This document shows positions 20,057-31,684 of a stretch of 64,000 nucleotides of DNA, piece after piece. The stretch comes from Ceratopteris richardii (lineage: Eukaryota > Streptophyta > Polypodiopsida > Polypodiales > Pteridaceae). A program made the translations under genes and the position numbers. A model generated the notes under the pieces. That model was given only the letters and a program-made list of their open reading frames with translations. It did no database searches and was not told the origin of the DNA. The DNA is taken from positions 127,035,811 to 127,099,810 of the forward strand of contig CM035423.1 in NCBI GenBank assembly GCA_020310875.1, in the 5' to 3' direction. Position 1 is the stretch's first letter. Each line of letters begins with the position of its first letter.

Positions 20057-20070
20057 TTGGTATCAGAGCC
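20057..20070 (+). other. Primer-binding site of element E
   Basis: TTGGTATCAGAGCC directly follows the LTR. It is the initiator-Met primer type shared with the copia elements here and with plant chromoviruses. Confidence 0.92.
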
Positions 20071-20243
20071 AAAGCTTCCATGGACACCTTGTGATGGCTT
20101 CATCATCTTCATCTACGTAGGAATTGAAATTTTTCGAGATTTTTCTCGCAAGCAGTATTCTTCCAGACTTCAGTTTTTCCTTCTCAGAGTTCTGGCGAAA
20201 GAAGAACTTAGGAATACGAATCCTATTCTTCGTAGCTGCAATT

Positions 20244-20290
20244 GGATTCGAACCATGGACGTCAACAGTATCTCTCGAATGGTCTAACCA
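20244..20290 (-). other. tRNA-like segment, antisense (1)
   Basis: The minus strand reads TGGTTAGACC (A-box-like) at 20281-20290 and the perfect B box GGTTCGAATCC at 20244-20254, at tRNA-like spacing. The stems do not pair well. This is probably a degenerate tRNA or SINE head. Confidence 0.4.
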
Positions 20291-20535
20291 GGAAGAAGCT
20301 TTCGGTTTGCGGATAGAATAACTCTTTTAATTATTTTTGTGTGAGTTTAACGCTGGAAGGAGATGCGTCGAAATTCCATTGCTGTCCATTGCTGTAGCAA
20401 TTTTTCATCTCTGTGGACGTACTCCTTGCTGTATGAAAGTACTTCTCGCCATGTGCAGTCATTGTTTTTGGTCAGACTGGCCAAAATATTTGGTGAGACT
20501 GGCCAAAATAATCATGCGCACTATTAGTAGATCTC

Positions 20536-20548
20536 GGGATTCGAACCC
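20536..20548 (-). other. tRNA-like T-arm, antisense (2)
   Basis: The minus strand reads GGGTTCGAATCCC with a four-of-five-pair T stem. Just beside it, a block of about 40 bp (20551-20592) is repeated imperfectly at 20624-20668. Confidence 0.4.
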
Positions 20549-20649
20549 GCTACATAGTTGTATCCACGGAAAGGATTAATCGATTGCAGCAGCTGCGAAG
20601 TTCTGATGCTATTATCAATTCCTATTGTATCTGCATCCATGGAAAGGTC

Positions 20650-21063
20650 TTATCGATTGCAACAGCCGGCACGGCTGTTCTCTGTTGCATTGAACGATTT
20701 GATCCTGCTTCCTCCGCCGTATTGAAAGTCCCCAACCGCGCGCGCAGCCTTCTTAGGGTCCCTAATCTCAGCCGCCCAATTACCCCACGGCTTCTGTCGG
20801 ACTCTCTGAAAACGCCTTTTCTTGGCCGGCGGCTCTGGTGAGGAAGATGAGGTTGCAGCAGAGGCTGATAATAACGGTGTCCTCTCAATCCGTTCTGCGG
20901 ACACATTTTCCGTCACCTTCAGTTTCAAGCCCTCTTGTGCTGCCACAATAGCTTTCTCCGTCGAAGCTGTGGACTGAACTTTGTAGTTCTTGTTCATCTC
21001 CATGCCTGCGCCTCTTATCTCTGGCGATGGAAATATGGAGAAGTCACCAAAGTCTATCGTCAA
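20650..21063 (-). pseudogene. Truncated AP2/ERF transcription factor fragment carried by element E
   Basis: ERF proteins bind GCC-box-type DNA in the nucleus through one AP2 domain. The minus-strand frame begins with ATG at 21061-21063 and encodes about 80 residues of acidic/Ser-rich N-terminus. Residues 81-108 are then the first half of an AP2 domain, with [20 protein letters not shown] clearly conserved. The usual YRG is changed (RFQR). After KKAAR the frame shifts, and [10 protein letters not shown] continues the domain in another frame before homology stops. The helix part and the C-terminus are missing. The fragment is GC-richer than its surroundings and lies antisense to E. It is a captured, broken host gene piece; the donor gene is not identifiable here. 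Confidence 0.85.
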
Positions 21064-21215
21064 GGAGTGAACGGATGGACCGAAGGACCTTTGATGACGT
21101 AGCGGCTCTCAGATGAATCAACCTCGAGGCGCTGCGGTAGCTTCTCCGAAATTAAGCAACACAATTATGTTTGTTGCTGAAGCAAAATCATGATTGCTGT
21201 TGTGAAAGGGATGTA

Positions 21216-21265
21216 GGATTCGAACCTCCAACCTTTTGGCAAGAAAATCTGCTCTATCAGTCATC
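21216..21265 (-). other. tRNA-like segment, antisense (3)
   Basis: The minus strand has a perfect B box, GGTTCGAATCC (21216-21226), and an A-box-like TAGATGACTGATAGA (21251-21265) at tRNA spacing. The T stem pairs at four of five positions; the acceptor and anticodon stems do not. Degenerate tRNA or SINE head. Confidence 0.45.
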
Positions 21266-21539
21266 TACGCACGCGAGTGTATAGAGTTTGTCTATTACGT
21301 TCTAAATCTGTCATTCGTAAACACTAGTGTATACAGCGCATGTATTACACACACGTTTTCTGATGAAAGCAGACAATCAATATGTATGTGCTAGCAGTTA
21401 CAAGAAGAATTGTATAAATCGAACTCACATCGGCAGACTGAAGCACTGGTGTAATTATATTGTAGCTCCTCAGCGCACATACTACTATATTAATCATTGT
21501 TCAAAGTCATATATGATTTTCTATGCTCTGCAATAGATA

Positions 21540-24500
21540 ATCCATAGCAAAAGCATACGTGCTGTTGTGCTATGCAGATGACCAGAGCTGAAATATCATT
21601 TTATCATGCTGAAGCACATACGCTGATTTTCGATGGATCCAGTCCTGCGTCTGCTCAAATTTGGAGCAGAAATGCATCGATCTTAGTTCTACTCAAGGTA
21701 GTCAGTCGTAATTCGAATCCATTGACACAACAAGAATAGAGCCAATGTATGCTATACCAAACCCCCACTTGAGGCTCGAATCTAAAGCCAACAGCATGAG
21801 ATGCTAAAGGGGGATCAACCTTGTGTCATCTTCCACATGTTCAACAATCCTTCTTGCGAATGGTGGACTCTATCTAATATTTGAAGTTATAAAAGATGGA
21901 GAATGACTCTTTCCAAGGATCAAGGGAAGGACGTAGCTCTATGTGGAGCTAAGTATTTTCCAAGTTATGTTTTCATTTTGATATTTGTTTGCTCGAATTT
22001 ATGATGCATTAATTAGGACTAAAGGCATAGTCCAATTATGATTATCTCAACATGAAAGCTAATTAGAGAACTAAACAGTATTGAAAAGACACAAAATTAT
22101 ACAAAGTACTTTTTCAGTTTTTGGCATGCAATTGAAATTTCTATTTCCTTTCATGCACAAAAAATGAAAAGATTATTTGTGCATAAAAGAATGTTTTATG
22201 CACATCAAGTTTGCACTTGCTTTGGAAAGGTAGTTAATTCTCCAGTTCATGCATCTTGAATAATTACCTTTTGTCAGAATAGCAAGTAGATTGTTTTTGC
22301 ATGGATGCTTGTTTGCATACCTAATGAGCTCAAGATTTGCTTAAGTTCATTACACTTACATGAACTCACATGCATTTGCACCCAAGAATGAGCATTTGCA
22401 TATATGAATATATATTTGCATGCAAGTAGATGCATGTGCATACACATGATCTTTTGGTAAGTATCTGAACATGTGTACTTTCATTCCTTTCTTTTTCTAA
22501 CTTGACTTAGCTAGGTGGGAAAAATAGAAAATTACCTAGTTGCAAGGATCTTGACCATCATGCAACTAAGTATCTAGTCTATTTTTTCCCTATAGGAGTC
22601 TTTTTGAGGAAAAGAAAGCATGTTGAAAGTAAATAGAGCTACTTTCCAATGTGCATGCTCAGTCTAAGTTTGAAAAGAAACCTAGACATTCTTAGCAACT
22701 ATCGAGGATTTAGTTGTTTTTTGGATGTTCATGTTCATGCATCCAAGAAAGGAAGTTTCTGTTGAAACTTGTAAGTTCAGCAAATTTTTGGAAGGTTTAA
22801 TACTTTAATATTCATCAAACATTGATGAAAATAAGTAGAAGTATTGAACTTCTAGAATCCCTGAAACTCTAGTGTTTATAGATGTTAGTTTTCAGAAATG
22901 CATCTCGAGGCATGATGCAAGATCTTCAATTGACGCGAAAACTTTTGAAGGAAACTTGCTTGATTCTATTTAAGCTGACTCCAGGCTTAAAAAAGAAATC
23001 AAGACAAATATTAGTTGATCTTTAGGAATCAAGTAATTTCCTAAAGTCATGACAATTAATGAAATGATTCAAAATTATTTTCATTTTTTGAAACAGATAT
23101 CTTAGGAAATCCTGATATTTCCTAAAGACAATTTAGGAAACAAGTTCTTTCCTAAAAAATTAGCTTCAAGTGGTAAGGCCTCGAAGAGACCCTCTTTGGA
23201 AATTAAGCTATTTCCTAAAGATAAGCTAATGAAAGAGTCCAATTAACTATTTCATTAGTTAAATGAGAATATCTTTTGGACAAGCAAAGCCTTAAGTCTT
23301 GGTCTTATCCAAAAGTCTAGAATTCCTTTTGAAGATCTTTCCAGTAAAGGAGAAAATTCCAAGATGAATCATTGGACTGGAAAACAAAAGATTCCAAGAT
23401 GAATCATTTGCTTCAAGTTATAGCTTAGTGTTACTTGATTCCTTGAAAGGAATCAAAAAGTTCTTGAAAGAAAAATCTCCCAAGATGTGAGACTAGCATC
23501 TTTCAAGAAAAGTTTTATAGCAAGTAGTTCCCAGTAAATCCCTAGCCACCAGTTTTGGTATTTGAGTCCAAATAAGTGATATAACCTTAAGGTATATCAG
23601 AGATTCTTAGCTTTGGAATCTGAAAAGCATTAGAAGATGCTTGGACTTAAGTTGAGGGAAAGTTCTCTAAAATCTTGTAGGTAAGCAAAGAAGCTTAAGA
23701 TAGTTTAAGAGATCTTAAAGATAAAGACTATAAATCTTTATTTTGTCGCAAGTATCAACCAGACTGATCAAACTTGGCCATGACTGTCCAAAGAATATGC
23801 GATTAGAACTACTCTGTAGATTGCCCAAGTATTGGCAGTAAAATTCCGTTAGCAATGATTCACTCAAGTTCCATTTATCGAATGGAAAAAATGTGAAAAA
23901 GAGAAAGTTGTTTCAAGTGTGAACAGAATAAAGGAATTCCAAAAATGTAGTCTGCAACCGTGAAGATGATACTTAAGTCTGTGGAAGGTAAAACATAAAC
24001 GTTTGCCTATCCTTAAAGGGATTTCGGTACAAATCCAGAAAGCATGAGCGGATGCTTAGACTTAAGTAGTAGAGAGATTCCTATAAAAGTCCTGGCTAGG
24101 ATAGGTACCTAAAAGCATTAGTAGAAAGGAATCTAAAGACAAGAAGTCAAAAGCTCTTGTCGCTACAAAATTGGTCAAGAATAGCCAATTGAACTTGAAT
24201 TTGAGAAATTCAAGAACTTGGAATTCTGATTGGTTTTTTTCCTAGCAAAAAGGATTGGAGATATTCTATTGCACAAGATCGTGAAACAATCATGTCAAGG
24301 GATTAAAACCTAGAATATCAAGATAGAGATAGTGCATGAAACTACGAAATTCTTGTCAAGAATTAAAGCTAGAAGGTTCTCTATCAAGAGATGTTGTAGA
24401 CTTTAGGATAAAATTCACTCACACGTCAATGTGAGTATAAAATAGGGTGGTATGGGACACTAGATTTTATACTCAGATTGATGTAGGAAAGATGGTATGG

Positions 24501-26036
24501 GACATCGGACCGTGAGATGATGATTATCTTTTAGTCTTCGTTTGGATCTTGAAGTTAGGTTTGATCTTCAAGGGAATTAAAACTTCAAAGAAGGAGTTTT
24601 AATTCAAGAAGGATCTCAAGATACTTCACGACGACTTCAAGATCAAGGTAACTGAAGATATGAAGTAAGTAACTTCCAAGATCTTCTTAGAACACTTCAA
24701 GCTTAAGTGTTATGGATCAAAAATATTTGATAAATTTCTGAAAAAAAAAAGTTGAACTTTGACTATGAGTAGATCCTTTCAACTAAGGATTTAATTGACT
24801 AAGTCAAGCATCAAGTTCCTAGTGTAACTTGGTAAATTCACTCTTTTGACTCAAAGAAATGCACAAGAATTGCATTCACGATTAGGAGTCAAAATTTTTG
24901 AATATGACATGAACTTAGTCTCAAGTGAAGCATTATTTGAATACTAAACTCATCGACAAAAACCTCAATGGGTCGACACACTGATGTTGGTTACCACACT
25001 AGTATCTTGTGGTTGGATGATGTTTTTGACTTTCTTTGAATCTTTTTTGAGAATCTAAGCTCATTTCTCTTAAAGATAAAGACAATGCTTCAATACCTTG
25101 TTGAAATAGATCGTTGAGAAGTTAAAGTCCTGAGTCAACTAGACTTTGACTCATAGCACATTTATGTATGTTCGAAGTTTGAATTGGTTGTACAGAGTTT
25201 TAGTTATCTCTTTTTGCTTTCCAAAATCTTTTGGAATTGGCCCAGACATGGTATCTGATTCCTTTTGCAAAAGACCAAGGTTAGCCGGTTAGAATACAAT
25301 AACTAACTTGAACATCCTAGGTAGATGTTATGTACAAGAACCTTTTCCATCTTCAAAAGAAAATAAGTCTAAGTGGACTTATTTATTTGAGTTTGCTTCA
25401 AGTTATAGCATAAATGATTTTCTAGAGTCCAGTATACTCTAGAATAAAAAAGTTAGGAATTGCTCATTAGATTGACAATTCCCAAGAACTTTTAGTTAAA
25501 GTCTTTGAGAAAAGTGTCCTAAGTTGGACAAATTTCATTATGGATTTGTATTGGGAAAGTTATAGTATGGTTGACTCAAAGAAAATGGTAACTTTCTCTT
25601 ACAGTTTACATAGGATTTTTTCAACTCATTAGGACAAAGTAGTCCTCTAGTTGGGTGAAAAAATCAAGTAACTGTTGGATCAAAGTAAACCATTGTATAA
25701 ACATCTAAGTTAGATGTTTGAGACAACCAAACTTCAAGTTCTCCAAAACAAATCTAAGTGAATCAAGAGTTCTCAAAGTCTTGTGAGGGATAAGAATCCC
25801 ACCTCGTTACTAAGTCCATGCATCAGTTATGCCTAGAAATGGACTAGTAATTTGAATCCACCCAATTCACATGTTTGTGCCTAGATCGCTCATCTAGAAA
25901 CTTTGAATTGGCCAGGGATGTTTTTAGATCCACCCTCATTATTCTTCACTAGTTTGTACTTTGTCCCGTTCATCAAAGTACAAACCCAGATAGTGTTTTG
26001 AATCATTTGGGCAGGGATGCCACCACAGAGATGAGA
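21540..26036. other. Non-coding interior of element E
   Basis: About 4.5 kb of AT-rich DNA with no open frame of 60 codons on either strand and no recognisable protein homology. Short motifs recur. TTTCCTAAAG or its complement appears about seven times within 23015-23222, including a perfect 9-bp hairpin at 23102-23125. TTTGCAT/ATGCA words cluster at 22290-22445. A block starting ATTCCAAGATGAATCATT is repeated at 23356 and 23392. A 12-bp perfect inverted repeat lies at 25952-25985. Confidence 0.7.
25952..25985. repeat. 12-bp perfect inverted repeat near the E 3' end
   Basis: GTTTGTACTTTG (25952-25963) and its exact complement (25974-25985) are separated by 10 bases. This would form a stable hairpin in the element RNA, about 180 bp before the 3' LTR. 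Confidence 0.8.
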
Positions 26037-26089
26037 CATGTTCTTCCAGTTTTAGAACATGACCATGTTCTTCCAGTTTTAGAACATGA
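26037..26089. repeat. Tandem pair of identical hairpins before the E polypurine tract
   Basis: Two copies of a 26-bp unit (26037-26062 and 26064-26089) follow each other. Each contains CATGTTCT and its exact complement AGAACATG around a 9-base loop. Both lie within 130 bp of the 3' LTR. Confidence 0.85.
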
Positions 26090-26148
26090 GGCTCGGGGGT
26101 TGCCTACAGTATGTATATAGCTCTATTTTCGAGGACAAAAATATTTTC

Positions 26149-26162
26149 CAAGGGGGGAAGAA
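26149..26162 (+). other. Polypurine tract of element E
   Basis: A purine run containing AAGGGGGGAAGAA lies immediately before the 3' LTR. Confidence 0.88.
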
Positions 26163-26610
26163 TGTAATAAAGTAAGTCTATGATCCAAGGGTCTGGCCGG
26201 TTCAGACAGATCTGAAATCGGACACCGTTTGGTCATCCGTGTGTATGACCAAAGATCTCGAGTTTAGACTTACTAGGAGGTCTTGTGCTCTTGTGAACAA
26301 GTGATCCACTTAGCTTAGTGGTTAATTCTCAAGGATGTGAAGGAGGAGGTCTTGGGTTCAATCCCCATGGGAGACATGGAGAGAGTATTTTGCCCAAAGA
26401 GATCTAGAGCCTTCTAGAAGCATCCACTTGAGTTAACTCGAGTTAACTGAGACACTTGGCGCACATGTAGTTACATGGCTGACACATGGATGGTTAGTAT
26501 CCACCTGCCCAAGAAGGCAGTCCCCTAGAGAGAGCTATATATAGAGGCATTTGGTTGGGAGGAGAGTCATCTCTCAAGTATGTGGTGGTCGTAATCCTTG
26601 TTCTCTTGCA
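26163..26610 (+). repeat. 3' LTR of element E
   Basis: Copy of 19609-20056 with one base difference, followed by the duplication CTTTC and then by element D sequence. Confidence 0.96.
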
Positions 26611-26967
26611 CTTTCATACCACCGATAGAGCTTGGAGAAGCTTGTAGGAGGTAGAAAAGTGGGTTGTGAAGTGACAAAGTTGGTTCTAGCCAACTAGCAC
26701 AAGACCAACTCTTGAACTTATGGAGAGTCAAAAAGACTTTATGGGCATATGATTATTGCAATAAATCCACTATGTACTTTGGAGCATCAAGGCGAAAAAG
26801 TTGACACAAAACAGATAGGTTTGTGCAAGTCGCTCCAAAACTTGCTATCTTTGGATGAAATGATCAACTTCAAATGCTCATAGCAACCAGCATGATTACA
26901 ATTGAAAAACTTCCTTTTGGAGAAATGATACACATAAGGTTGAGTTTCTACAATGTAGAATAGTACA
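26611..26967 (-). repeat. Element D: primer-site remnant and 5' LTR fragment
   Basis: This continues D beyond the E insertion. Once E is removed, the minus strand reads TGGTATGAAAGC, a primer site with two changes, just upstream of D gag. The D LTR should follow to the right; about 350 bp remains before element F begins at 26968. Without a second copy the LTR assignment is inference. I see no gene here. Confidence 0.5.
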
Positions 26968-27287
26968 TTCCAGACATAGGTAAAGTGTTTCACACATTTC
27001 TCAATGTGTACTCAATCATTTTGAGAAATTTAACTTGGAAAAGTTGCGCAACCTTAAGGCGAAGCAGTGTGCAAAGTTTTATTAAAAACTTTACAGGATT
27101 GATTAGTCAATGAGTGATTAATCTGCAGCAGACTTTTCAGGAAATTTCAGTTTTCAACAGTTAGCCAAAATTCTGATAATTTGGTGATTGTTTTCTAAAA
27201 TTAAGTGGAGTCTAAAGCTATTCTTGGTCTAGAGGTGATCTAATACCAAGGATAGCTTGTTCTTTTGGAGATTAACACTCTCCATCA
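26968..27287 (+). repeat. Truncated 5' LTR of element F
   Basis: Matches positions 6621-6940 of the A LTR and ends CTCCATCA before the primer site TGGTATCAGAGC at 27289-27300. The TATA region is lost, so F has no promoter of its own on this side. Confidence 0.9.
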
Positions 27288-27510
27288 GTGGTATCAGAGC
27301 CTGAGGTGTCAAAATTGAAGTGAAGAAGACTCCGACTACTACAGAAATACAAATCTTTACATCTTGAAGGTGCAAAAGGATAAGGGTTGAAGAAAATTTG
27401 AAGGTAGACACATTGAAGTTATCAAAAGGATCAGAAGGAGCGAGATTCAAAGTCAAGGTACATTTATTTCTCATAAAGTTTAAAGAGTTGGCAATACAGG
27501 TAAAGAAATA

Positions 27511-30500
27511 ATGGGAGATAGTCTCCAAATTGAGAAGCTGGATAGAGAGAATTATCCTGCATGGTCAATGAGGATGGAAGCTCATCTTATGAGCAAAGAT
27601 CTGATGGAATACATCACAGGAGATGAAGAAAACCCAGAATTTAGAGACTCTAGTTTTTCCAACTGGAGAGGAGCTTGCAGATTTGAAGAATTGGATGAAG
27701 AAGGATGCTCAAGCAAGGAGCATAATCTACATGGCAGTCAATGACTATTTGCTTCCTCACATTAGAGGACTTGAAAGTGCAAGTGACATTTGGAATGCTT
27801 TGGAAGAGCATTTCCAAAACACAACCAAATCAAGGAAGGCTTCACTATGGGCAGAATTTACTACTTTCAAGAAAAAGGCCTCACAATCAATCTCTAATTA
27901 TGTGACAAAGATGAAGGACATTGCAGATTCTTTAGGTGCAGTGGATGAAGATATTGAAGAAGATAAATTGGTAAGGCAAATTCTCACAGGGCTAAGAGGA
28001 GATGAGAAGTGGAAGCCTTTTATTTTGTCTACAGAACTTTCATTAGATCACTTTACTCCTGATTTGAATCAATTGTTAGGTCATATGCTAACTTTTGAGA
28101 ATGATATCAAAGGAGATGTTGATAAGAGTGCAGGTCATGCAATGTACTCTAAAGAAAAGAAGAAAGCTAACAAAGGAAAACAACAATCAGGTGAAGAAGA
28201 AGGTACTTCAAACCAAGCAAATTTCATAAGAGGAAAAGGAAATGGCAAAAGTAGAGGAAGAGGCAGAAACAACAAAGATAATGCAAGAGCTTGTTGGATA
28301 TGTGGTAAGACCAATCATCTATCTCATGATTGTTGGCACAATAATCAGAACAATGGTAATTATCAGAACTTTAATCAAAGAGCAAGAGGTGGTAGATTTC
28401 AGAGAGGAAACTTCAGAGGTAGAGGTGGTAGGAATTCTTTTGGAAGAGGTGGAGGAAGAAGCTTCCAAAATCAATCCTATAATAACACCTACTACAACTA
28501 TGCATCAGATCAGAAGGAGGATTCGACTCTCATTATGAATGCAACATATGAAACCTCACATGAGGACATGAGAGTGTTCTACATTGATTCAGGATGTAGT
28601 AATCATTTAAGTGGAAATATTGCTTTGATGACTGATTTAGATCATAATGCAATTAATCATACAGTTCAGACAGGTGATAATACAAAGCATAAGGTAAAGT
28701 CAATTGGTTCAGTCAAAGCTAAGGATGGGAGCACTCTTCTGAGTAAGGTTCTTTATGTTCCCACAATTCCAAAGAATTTGATTAGTGTAGGTCAAATTGT
28801 GGAAAAAGGATATGAGGTAAGATTTACCAATGGTGGAGTCTATGTTGAAGACCCTAGTCAAGGGTATAAACAGGTTGTTACAGGAAAGAAAGAAGGAAGG
28901 CTCTTCACATTGAAGGTACAAGGAAATGGTTGACATGATATGTTCACATATGGAGAGCAGAAGGTATCTGAATTGGATCTTTGGCATAAAAGACTTGGAC
29001 ACTTCAATGAAAGAGGTATCAAAGACATGATTAATAATGATTCAGTGCTTGGGTTGCCTAACATTGCAGGTCAACATATGACATACAGATGTGAGGCATG
29101 TCAATTAGGTAAGGCTCATAAGCAATCCTATTCCAAGCATGGGTTTATGTATTCAGAAAGACTTGAATTGGTGCATACAGATGTGTGGGGTCCTTCAAAG
29201 GACTTTAGTATAAATGGTTCAAGATATTATGTCATATATGTTGATGATGCTACCAGATGGATCACAATTTATGTGATTAAAGAAAATTCAGAAGTGTTTA
29301 ATACATTTAAACACTATCATGCATATGCAGAAAGGATTACAGGTCAAAAATTGAAGAGACTAAGGTCAGATGGAGGGGGAGAGTATTTTTCAAATGAATT
29401 CAATGATTACTTGTGGAATGCAGGTATAAAGAGAGAAGTTACTTGCAGGTACTCTCCTCAACAAAATGGTGTAGCAAAAAGGAGAAATAGGACTCTTGTT
29501 GAGTTTGCAAGGTCCATGATGAAAGAGAAGAATTGCCCAAATTATTTGTGGGCAGAGGCTGTAAATACAGCTACTTATTTGGTCAATAGATTGCCTTGTA
29601 AAGCTTTGCAAGGTGTGACACCATATGAAGCTTGGTGGGGTAAGAAACCTACCTTGGATCATTGCAGAATATTTGGATGCTTGGCATATGCATATGTGCC
29701 ATCTCAATTGAGGCATAAGTTGGAGCCTAAGGCAGAAAAGTATGTATTCATTGGTTATGATGATAAGCAAATGGGATACAGGTTGTGGAGTCCATCCACA
29801 AAGCAATTCCTTGTATCCAAGGATGTTACATTTGATGAGCAAGGTACTTGGTATGCAGGTAAATATAATGTACATGCAGATGTTGAAGAAGTAGTGGATC
29901 AAAGGAAAGGTAAATCAAAGATTCAATTACTTGATGAAAATGAGAATAATGAAGTACAGGTTGAAGTTGAAGAGAGGCCAAGGTTTGATCCAGAATGTGA
30001 TGAACCAGACACTTCAAAAAGTGCAGAAGTTAGAAGGTCATCTAGGCACAAATGGCAACCTACAAGGTATAGCTATGACACCTCATTCTTGACTACTAAA
30101 GATTATGCTTATTTGGTAAAATCAGATGAAGATCCATCTACATATGATGAAGCCAAAGGCAAAAGAAATTGGGAAGAAGCCATGCAAGAGGAGTATGATG
30201 CATTGATAGAGAATCAGACTTGGGATCTGGTTCCTAAACCTAATAGCCAGAAAATTCTTGGATGTAAGTGGGTTTACAAAACAAAAAGATTTGCAGATGG
30301 AAGTGTGTCTAGGTACAAATCTAGACTTGTTGTGAAAGGGTATGCACAGACATATGGAGTGGACTATGATGAGACCTATAGTCCTGTGGCAAAAATGACA
30401 ACCATCAGAACTCTCATAGCAATTGCTGCTTGTAAAGGTTGGAAGCTATCTCAATTAGATGTTAAAAATGCTTTTTTGAATGGTTACATTTCAGATGAAG

Positions 30501-31669
30501 TTTACATGGAGCAACCAGATGGGTTCAAAGATAAAGTGAGTCCAAATTATGTGTGTAAGCTCAAGAGAGCTTTGTATGGACTAAAGCAGGCCCCAAGGGC
30601 ATGGAATTATAGGCTTGTAAAGTTTTTGAAGGATCTTGGATTTCAAGCATCAAAGGCAGATAGTAGCTTGCTAGTCAAAGCAAGTGAAGATGGATTCATT
30701 TATGTTTGTATTTATGTTGATGACATAATACTTACAGGTACAGATGATAAAGGAATACAAATGATCAAGAAGCAGATGGAGAAGGAGTTCAAAATCAGTG
30801 ATTTGGGGAACTTGTCATTCTTCTTGGGAATGGAGATTTCTTATACTCAACATGGAGTATATGTGACCCAAGAAAGGTATCTTAAAAATTTGCTAACCAA
30901 ATTTAAAATGGAAGATTGCAGGGTTGCACCCACACCATTGGAAGTGAACCATAAATTGTCTAGATTTGGAGGAGAAGAATTCAGAGATATGAAGCTCTAT
31001 CAAAGTTTGGTTGGTAGCTTGATTTATGCTACCTTAACAAGGCTTGATTTGTCATATGCAGTTGGTGTGGTTTCACAATTTATGCATTGTCCTAGAAAGG
31101 AACATTGGATTGCAGGACAAAGAGTACTTAGGTACATCAAGGGTACACTCAGAGAAGGGCTGTACTATGGAATTACTTCTGATACAAGAGTGAAGATATA
31201 TAGTGATGCAGATTGGGTAGGTAATGTGGATGATAGAAGATCAACCCATGGATATTTGTGCTATGTAGGAGACAAATTGATTTCATGGTGTTCTAAGAAG
31301 CAACATAAAGTTGCTTTGTCATCTACAGAAGCAGAATACAAAGGTATGGTGGAAGTTGCAAAGGAGGTAATATGGCTAAAGACACTTATGAAGAGTTTTG
31401 ATGTTGTTCAGAGTATTCCTATTATTTGTGGAGACAATATGAGTTCTCTATACTTGGCAGCTAATCCTGTGTTTCATGCTATAAGTAAGCATATTGAAAT
31501 ACAATATCATTTTCTGAGAGAGAAGGTCATTGATAAGGAGATTGAAGTCATACACACTCCTACAAAAGATCAACTTGCAGATATGATGACAAAAAGTTTA
31601 GATGGACCAAAGTTACAGAAGTTCAAAGACATGGCAGGAATAAAAAAGGTTACAGATAATCACAATTGA
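27511..31669 (+). pseudogene. Copia gag-pol of element F (two frameshifts)
   Basis: Same ATG and domain order as the A polyprotein. An extra T near 27654 shifts the frame early in gag, and a second shift near 28928 separates gag-protease (open 27623-28933) from integrase-RT-RNaseH (open 28940-31669, 909 codons). Zinc knuckle, DSG protease motif, YVDD and RNase H motifs remain. The third catalytic residue of integrase is changed from Glu to Lys (codon 29477-29479, AAA where A has GAA). Integration activity would therefore be lost even without the shifts. Confidence 0.9.
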
Positions 31670-31684
31670 TGATTGAGGGGGAGT

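Larger units (their letters stand above)
19609..26610 (+). mobile_element. Element E: non-coding LTR retrotransposon with captured gene fragment
   Basis: E has 448-bp LTRs (19609-20056 and 26163-26610) that differ at a single base by eye, the target duplication CTTTC (19604-19608 and 26611-26615), a Met-type primer site and a polypurine tract. All marks of a recent retrotransposition are present. The 6.1-kb interior has no gag, protease, integrase or RT, and no frame of 60 codons or more between about 21540 and 26160. It carries a broken antisense AP2/ERF fragment, several tRNA-like boxes, short repeated motifs and three hairpins near its 3' end. The sequence before the 3' LTR (TTTTCGAGGACAAAAATA then a G-rich tract) resembles the pol 3' ends of plant Ty3 chromoviruses, so E may be a derivative of one (a LARD-type element). 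That origin is inference. Confidence 0.93.

Noticed and set aside
21186..21290. Functional tRNA gene on the minus strand
   Set aside because: B box is perfect but acceptor and anticodon stems do not pair; better described as a tRNA-like remnant.
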